The notes under the pieces were generated by a model. It was given only the letters and a program-made list of their open reading frames with translations, did not search any database and was not told the DNA's origin. Both the position numbers and the translations under genes were made by a program. Shown piece after piece: positions 59,911 to 64,000 of a stretch of 64,000 nt of DNA. Source of the stretch: Stackebrandtia nassauensis DSM 44728 (GTDB taxonomy: Bacteria; Actinomycetota; Actinomycetes; Mycobacteriales; Micromonosporaceae); contig NC_013947.1 of NCBI RefSeq assembly GCF_000024545.1, positions 2,418,001 to 2,482,000 of the forward strand. Reading direction: 5' to 3'. Each line of letters begins with the position of its first letter. Position 1 is the first letter of the stretch.

Positions 59911-61068
59911 TCAGGCGAAGGCGTTGATCCCGGTCAGCGCGCGTCCGATCAGGAGTTTCTGGATCTGGCTGGTGCCCTCGTACAGGGTCATGACCCGCGC
60001 GTCGCGCAGGTACTTGCCGACCGGGTACTCGTCGACGTACCCGTAGCCGCCGAAGACCTGCAACGCGTCCCCGGCCGCCGCCACGGCGGCCTCGCTGGCG
60101 AACAGCTTCGCCATGGACGAGGCGGCGGCGTAGTCGAGTCCCCGGTCGATGTGGTCGGCGACCCGCCACACCAGCAGCCGGGCCGCGTCCACATTGACCG
60201 CGATCCCCGACAGCAGCTCCTGCACCAGCTGGTGCGCGGCGATGGGTTTGCCGAACTGGACCCGGTCCTTGGCGTAGCCGACCGCGGCGTCCAGGCAGCC
60301 CTGCGCGATGCCCACGCAACCGGCCGCCACCGACATCCGCCCCTTGGCCAGCGCGGCCATCGCGATCGAGAAGCCCTTGCCGAGTGCGCCCAGCCGGGCG
60401 CTGTCGGGAACCCGCACCGCGTCCAGGTGGAACTCGGCGGTGGCCTGGGCGCGCAGCCCCAACTTCCCGTCGATCTCCTTGCGCCCGAAGCCTTCGGCGT
60501 CGGTGGGCACCAAAAACGCCGTGATGCCGCGATGCCCCGGCTCGTCAGGGTCGGTGCGCGCGAACACCAGCGCCACCGAGGCCAGGGTTCCGTTGGTGAT
60601 GAAGCGTTTCGTGCCGGTCAACAGCCAGTCGTCGCCGTCGCGCACCGCCCGGGTGGTCAGGTGCGCCGCGTCGGAACCGACGTCCGGTTCGGTCAACGCG
60701 AAGCACCCCAGGTCCTGCCCGGACGTCAAGCGCGGCAACCACTGCCGCTTCTGGGCGTCGTCGCCGTAACGCGCGATGGTGGTGCCGACCAGACCCAGCG
60801 ACACCGACACCACGCCGCGCACCGCCGAGTCGCCGCGCCCCAGTTCCTCCATGACCAGGCAGTAGGTCAGGTGGTCGCCGCCGGAGCCGCCGTACTCCTC
60901 GCCGATGGTCATGCCCAGGAAACCCAGCTCGCCCAGCCGGGGGACCAGTGCCGGATCCATGGCCTCGGCGCGGTCCCAGGCGGTGACGTGCGGGACGACC
61001 TCCCGGTCGATGAACTCGGCGGCCAGTCGCCGCACGGCCGTCTGTTCCTCGGACAGTTCCAAATCCAC
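59911..61068 (-). CDS. Acyl-CoA dehydrogenase
   Basis: 385 residues. FAD acyl-CoA dehydrogenase pattern: CFALTEPDVGSDAAHLTTRA, FITNGTLASVALVF, and the C-terminal catalytic-Glu motif MTLYEGTSQIQKLLIGRAL. It introduces the alpha-beta double bond in an acyl-CoA. Together with the ligase downstream it could shorten side chains of aromatic acids or act on fatty acids. Divergent from the TetR gene at 61185, its likely regulator. Confidence 0.9.
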   Translation of the reverse strand: MDLELSEEQTAVRRLAAEFIDREVVPHVTAWDRAEAMDPALVPRLGELGFLGMTIGEEYGGSGGDHLTYCLVMEELGRGDSAVRGVVSVSLGLVGTTIARYGDDAQKRQWLPRLTSGQDLGCFALTEPDVGSDAAHLTTRAVRDGDDWLLTGTKRFITNGTLASVALVFARTDPDEPGHRGITAFLVPTDAEGFGRKEIDGKLGLRAQATAEFHLDAVRVPDSARLGALGKGFSIAMAALAKGRMSVAAGCVGIAQGCLDAAVGYAKDRVQFGKPIAAHQLVQELLSGIAVNVDAARLLVWRVADHIDRGLDYAAASSMAKLFASEAAVAAAGDALQVFGGYGYVDEYPVGKYLRDARVMTLYEGTSQIQKLLIGRALTGINAFA

Positions 61069-61134
61069 AACGGACCTCTACCTGTGACGCATTAAACTAG
61101 CGATGTAAGTTTTGTGGGATGTTACGCGTACCGT

Positions 61135-61149
61135 ACTTGCGCCACAAGT
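61135..61149. promoter_or_regulatory. ACTTG-N5-CAAGT dyad, probable TetR operator
   Basis: Inverted repeat ACTTGCGCCACAAGT between the divergent acyl-CoA dehydrogenase and tetR genes, flanked on both sides by GTAC. Confidence 0.5.
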
Positions 61150-61184
61150 GGCCGTACTCCCTCACTCGCGCAGGAGGTTTAGTC

Positions 61185-61841
61185 GTGGCGCGCCCCCGCC
61201 GACCGCTGCTCAGCCGTGACCGCATCACCGCCGCGGCGCTGGCGGTCGTCGACGCCGACGGGCTGGAGGCACTGTCCACCCGGCGGCTGGCCACCGAGCT
61301 CGGCGTCAGCGGCCCGTCCCTGTACAACCACGTCGCCACGAAGGACGAACTGCTCGACGACGTCGTCGACAGCGTCCTCGGCGAGGTCGACACCACCGCC
61401 ATGGCTGGGCTGTCGCCGAGCCGCCGGGACTGGGCCACGGCGCTGGCCGCGTGGGCCCGCTCCTACCGCACCGCGCTGGCCGCCCACCCCAACATCGTCC
61501 CGGCGCTGGCCTCGGGCCCCGGCAACCGGCCGCACGCGCTGCGCATCGCCGACGCCGTCTTCGGCGGTCTGGTCGGAGCGGGCTGGCCGCGCCGCGAGGC
61601 CACCCGGGTCGGCGCGCTGATGCGGTACTTCGTGACCGGCTCCGCGCTGGGCTCCTTCGCGGGCGGTTTCCCCGCCGACGCGGCGGTCTACGAGTCCGGT
61701 TATCCGCATCTGGACCAGGCGCACCTGCTGGCCGAACGCCAGCAGCGCATCGACGACGAGGCCTTCGAGACCGGCCTTGCCGCGCTGCTGGAAGGGCTCG
61801 GGGCCCGCTACCGCCGACTCACCGACGCACCGCATGATTGA
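61185..61841 (+). CDS. TetR-family transcriptional regulator
   Basis: 218 residues. HTH STRRLATELGVSGPSLYNHV and ATKDELLDDVVDSV. The C-terminal domain is of the TetR_C_11-like (tetracycline-repressor) type. GTG start with GGAGGT 7 bases before it; a longer ATG-initiated frame at 61119 lacks a ribosome binding site and covers the operator. It probably represses the divergent acyl-CoA dehydrogenase-ligase pair. Confidence 0.88.
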   Translation: MARPRRPLLSRDRITAAALAVVDADGLEALSTRRLATELGVSGPSLYNHVATKDELLDDVVDSVLGEVDTTAMAGLSPSRRDWATALAAWARSYRTALAAHPNIVPALASGPGNRPHALRIADAVFGGLVGAGWPRREATRVGALMRYFVTGSALGSFAGGFPADAAVYESGYPHLDQAHLLAERQQRIDDEAFETGLAALLEGLGARYRRLTDAPHD

Positions 61842-61878
61842 GGCCGATTCCCAACAGCCGAACGAAAGCAGGCCGGGC

Positions 61879-62223
61879 ATGACAGCACCCTCATTGGACG
61901 GACGACGCTTCGGATCGACCGAGAACACCGTGGACGGCGAGGTCGGGGGAGACACGTCCTTCGAGTACTTCGAGAACGACAGCGAGATCTGGGGAACCTA
62001 CTCGGGCGGCGAGGTGCGGCGCGGCTACCTGGTGGGCACCCGCGACGGCGACGCGCTCGACTTCCGGTACACCCACCTCAACACCAAGCGCGAGACCTCC
62101 AGTGGACACTGCCTGACCCGGATCGTGGTCCTGGACGACGGTCGGCTGCGCCTGGAGGAGACCTGGGAGTGGGAGTCGCGGCCGGGCTCGGGATTCAGCG
62201 CCGTGGAGGAGCTCCGCGACTGA
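61879..62223 (+). CDS. Small uncharacterised protein (avidin/lipocalin-like beta protein)
   Basis: 114 residues, almost all beta: FEYFENDSEIWGTYSGGEVR, GYLVGTRDGDALDFRYTHLN, then RLRLEETWEWES. From memory, similar short proteins are sometimes labelled N-acetylglutamate synthase, but no GNAT acetyl-CoA motif is visible here, so that name should not be used. The ATG at 61879 has only a weak ribosome binding site; an in-frame ATG at 61834 overlaps the tetR end. Confidence 0.65.
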   Translation: MTAPSLDGRRFGSTENTVDGEVGGDTSFEYFENDSEIWGTYSGGEVRRGYLVGTRDGDALDFRYTHLNTKRETSSGHCLTRIVVLDDGRLRLEETWEWESRPGSGFSAVEELRD

Positions 62224-62289
62224 CGTGTGGACAGCCGCCGCGCCCCGGTCGGTGGAGGCGGGACGCGGCGGTCGCTGCCACAGTACGGG

Positions 62290-62745
62290 TCAGAAGATCC
62301 CGGAGTCTGGTTCCTCGCGAGATTTCCTGGCCGCCTTGGCTATCAGATCCAAGGCCTCGGAGACAATGGTTTGCTCCTGAGGGGACAGATGGTCCAGTAT
62401 CCGGGCGATCTGCTCGGCTCGGGCGGTTCGGAAGCTACTCATGAACGCGGCCCCGGCGGGGCTGAGCTTGATGTATCTGGCGCGGCGATCGGTGGGATGT
62501 TCGCGGCGCTCCAGCAGTTCGCGGCACACCAGCCTGTCGATGAGACGGCTCGTGCGGGAAACCGAGCGGCCGATGGTGGCCGCCAGGCCCTTGACCGTCA
62601 GCTCCCGACCATCGGTCAGGGCTGACAGCAGGGCTACGTCGATGAGTTGCAGCTCGTCTTGACCCGTGCCCCGCAGAATCTGCGGCGTCAACCCAGTCTG
62701 CATGGCTTGCAGCTGCTGGGCGAGCCGATTGGCGTCCGGGGTCAC
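62290..62745 (-). CDS. MarR-family transcriptional regulator
   Basis: 151 residues. Winged helix: LTVKGLAATIGRSVSRTSRL, CRELLERREHPTDRRARYI (wing), with flanking helices. GTG start at 62745 with GGAGG 5 bases upstream; longer in-frame extensions run into the divergent histidine kinase gene. The dyad at 62761 is the probable operator. Divergent from the kinase gene, which it may control. Confidence 0.88.
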   Translation of the reverse strand: MTPDANRLAQQLQAMQTGLTPQILRGTGQDELQLIDVALLSALTDGRELTVKGLAATIGRSVSRTSRLIDRLVCRELLERREHPTDRRARYIKLSPAGAAFMSSFRTARAEQIARILDHLSPQEQTIVSEALDLIAKAARKSREEPDSGIF

Positions 62746-62760
62746 AGCACCTCCTTCTAA

Positions 62761-62780
62761 TAGTTGCGTGGTGGCAAATA
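62761..62780. promoter_or_regulatory. MarR-type operator TAGTTGC-N6-GCAAATA
   Basis: Imperfect palindrome with perfect TTGC/GCAA core arms spaced by 6 bases, between the divergent MarR and histidine kinase genes. Confidence 0.5.
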
Positions 62781-62806
62781 AATCTCGGGACGTTAGTCTT
62801 GCGCCG

Positions 62807-63973
62807 GTGAACACCCCGTCCCGGCTGGCGAAGGCGGCCCGCGCGCTGCGCGCGACCGTCGGCCTTGGCGTGGGATTCGTGACCGCCGTACCCGAACTCG
62901 GCCTCGCCCTCGTGGCCGGGACGCTCATGCTGTGCCTGCGCGGCTGGTCCCGCCCCGAACACCCCGTGATCGCCGCCGTCAACCGGATGCTGAAAGCGGT
63001 GACCGCCTGGGAGTTCCGGCGCGTCGCCGGATACGCCGGAAAGATCACCGTCGGGTACACCGGCAGACGAGCGTGGCTTTATCTGGCCGCTCGTCCGTGG
63101 GTCGGACTGCTGGCCGGAGCGATAGGTGTGCTCATCGTCTACGGCGCCGGGGCGGGGATCGTGGCGGTCGTTCAGTGGGTGCGCGGGTATGAAGTGGATG
63201 GTATCGCGCCCTCGGCGGGCAACCTGGCGTACCTGTCGGTGGCCGGAATCGTACTGGCATTCCTTGCCGTACAAGGGCTGCTGGGCGTCGTCATACTGGA
63301 ACGCGCGCTGGCGACGCGGCTGCTGGGCCCCAGCCGGGAACAGCAGCTGTCCGAACGGGTGTCCACACTGACGCGAAGCCGCGCGGCCGTCGTCGAGGCC
63401 GTCGACGCCGAACGCCGCCGCATCGAACGCGACATCCACGACGGCGTGCAGCAGCGCACCGTGGCCCTGGGCATGCTCATCGGACGGGCCCGGCGCGGCG
63501 AGGACCCGCGCCGCCGCGAGGAACTGCTGGCCCAGGCCCACCTGGAATCGCAGGCGCTGCTGTCCGACCTGCGCGAGGTCAGCTGGCGGATCTACCCGAC
63601 GGCACTGGAGACCGAGGGACTGCGCGTCGCGATCGAGTCCGTCATCGACCGCTGCGCCATCCCGGTGCGGCTGTCCTACGACGCGCCCGCGCGCCTGGAC
63701 CGCGGCGTCGAGACCGCCGCGTATTTCGTCGTGTGTGAAGCCGTCACCAACGCCGCCAAGCATTCCGGAGCCTCGAGCGTGGACGTCACAGTGTCGCGAA
63801 GTGATGATCGTCTTATTGTTTCAGTGCGCGACAACGGTTGTGGCGGCGCCAACCCCGAAGGCGGTGGACTGTCCGGGCTGGCGCGCCGGGCGGCGGCCGG
63901 GGACGGCACGTTCACCGTCGACAGCCCCGTCGGCGGACCCACCACAATCGAAGCGGAGCTGCCATGCGGGTGA
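62807..63973 (+). CDS. Sensor histidine kinase (NarL/DesK type, HisKA_3)
   Basis: 388 residues. N-terminal membrane region with about four helices, phosphoacceptor His in ERRRIERDIHDGVQQR (HisKA_3), helix pair, then ATP domain with VVCEAVTNAAKHSGASSVDV (N-box), DNGCGG (G1) and GGGLSGLARRAAAGDG (G2). GTG start at 62807, possibly leaderless. It signals to the response regulator that begins within its last bases (63964). The stimulus is not evident. Confidence 0.9.
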   Translation: MNTPSRLAKAARALRATVGLGVGFVTAVPELGLALVAGTLMLCLRGWSRPEHPVIAAVNRMLKAVTAWEFRRVAGYAGKITVGYTGRRAWLYLAARPWVGLLAGAIGVLIVYGAGAGIVAVVQWVRGYEVDGIAPSAGNLAYLSVAGIVLAFLAVQGLLGVVILERALATRLLGPSREQQLSERVSTLTRSRAAVVEAVDAERRRIERDIHDGVQQRTVALGMLIGRARRGEDPRRREELLAQAHLESQALLSDLREVSWRIYPTALETEGLRVAIESVIDRCAIPVRLSYDAPARLDRGVETAAYFVVCEAVTNAAKHSGASSVDVTVSRSDDRLIVSVRDNGCGGANPEGGGLSGLARRAAAGDGTFTVDSPVGGPTTIEAELPCG

Positions 63974-64000
63974 TCCTGGCCGAGGACTCGACCCTGTTGC
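63964..64000 (+). CDS. NarL/FixJ-family response regulator (first 12 residues)
   Basis: It starts MRVILAEDSTLL, with the conserved acidic pair (ED) of a receiver domain, overlapping the kinase stop. Cut by the window edge. Partner of the kinase at 62807. Confidence 0.75.
   Translation, partial: MRVILAEDSTLL

Noticed and set aside
61879-62223. N-acetylglutamate synthase function for the small beta protein
   Set aside because: No acetyl-CoA binding motif and too short for a GNAT or ArgA/ArgJ protein.

Overview
This is a 64-kb stretch of a very GC-rich actinobacterial chromosome. The signs are dense GTG starts, operons joined by ATGA overlaps, many TetR/MarR/ArsR/LacI/IclR regulators next to their targets, streptogrisin-type secreted proteases, and WXG-type and RTX-type secreted proteins. 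The gene mix would suit a Glycomycetaceae/Stackebrandtia-like or related filamentous actinomycete. That placement is an inference from gene content only. There is no rRNA, origin or CRISPR array, and one tRNA is present.

Layout. 0-5 kb: a secreted trypsin-like protease, an MtnA/eIF2B-like sugar-phosphate isomerase, a DedA membrane protein and two uncharacterised membrane proteins. 5.1-8.7 kb: a probable metalloid (arsenic-type) resistance locus with an MFS exporter, an ArsO-like flavoprotein with a Cys-rich tail and two ArsR regulators with clear operators. 8.7-12.7 kb: small DUF proteins, an AhpD-like protein with a divergent AraC regulator, and a gamma-glutamyltransferase. 12.8-23.8 kb: a LacI-controlled locus with a complete CUT1 sugar ABC transporter, two ADP-ribosylglycohydrolase-family proteins, a ribokinase and a glycosidase-like/FGE-like fusion. 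It looks like import, de-ribosylation and phosphorylation of an unidentified ribosylated compound. 24-28.7 kb: two tandem paralogous membrane-anchored proteins and a 739-residue secreted candidate toxin (WXG-like N-terminus, RTX repeats, NleD/M91-type zinc peptidase). 29-31.2 kb: a MarR-MFS-DUF1330 operon.

31.25-36.25 kb is a roughly 5-kb island in the 3' half of a CAU-anticodon tRNA. It is bounded by 47-bp direct repeats and holds an integrase remnant, a LuxR remnant, an IS5-type transposase fragment, a small MerR regulator behind a long structured leader with a true U-tract terminator, an acyltransferase and an oxidoreductase. 36.4-45.9 kb is a mixed housekeeping/accessory region: serine hydrolase, kinase-like phosphotransferase, epimerase, TetR, streptogrisin-like protease and an MFS exporter with a C-terminal winged-helix-like extension.

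45.9-61.1 kb is an aromatic catabolism region. A tightly coupled minus-strand operon pcaI-J-H-G-B-D-C plus an IclR regulator takes protocatechuate to 3-oxoadipyl-CoA; the last thiolase, PcaF, is not in the window. Divergent from it lie an aromatic-type aldehyde dehydrogenase, an NMT1/SsuA-type ABC importer with two different permeases, and a 4-hydroxybenzoate 3-monooxygenase (pobA) whose stop codon appears to be lost by a one-base event. It faces a CoA ligase and an acyl-CoA dehydrogenase. 61.1-64 kb: TetR, a small unknown protein, MarR, and the start of a NarL-type two-component system cut by the window edge.
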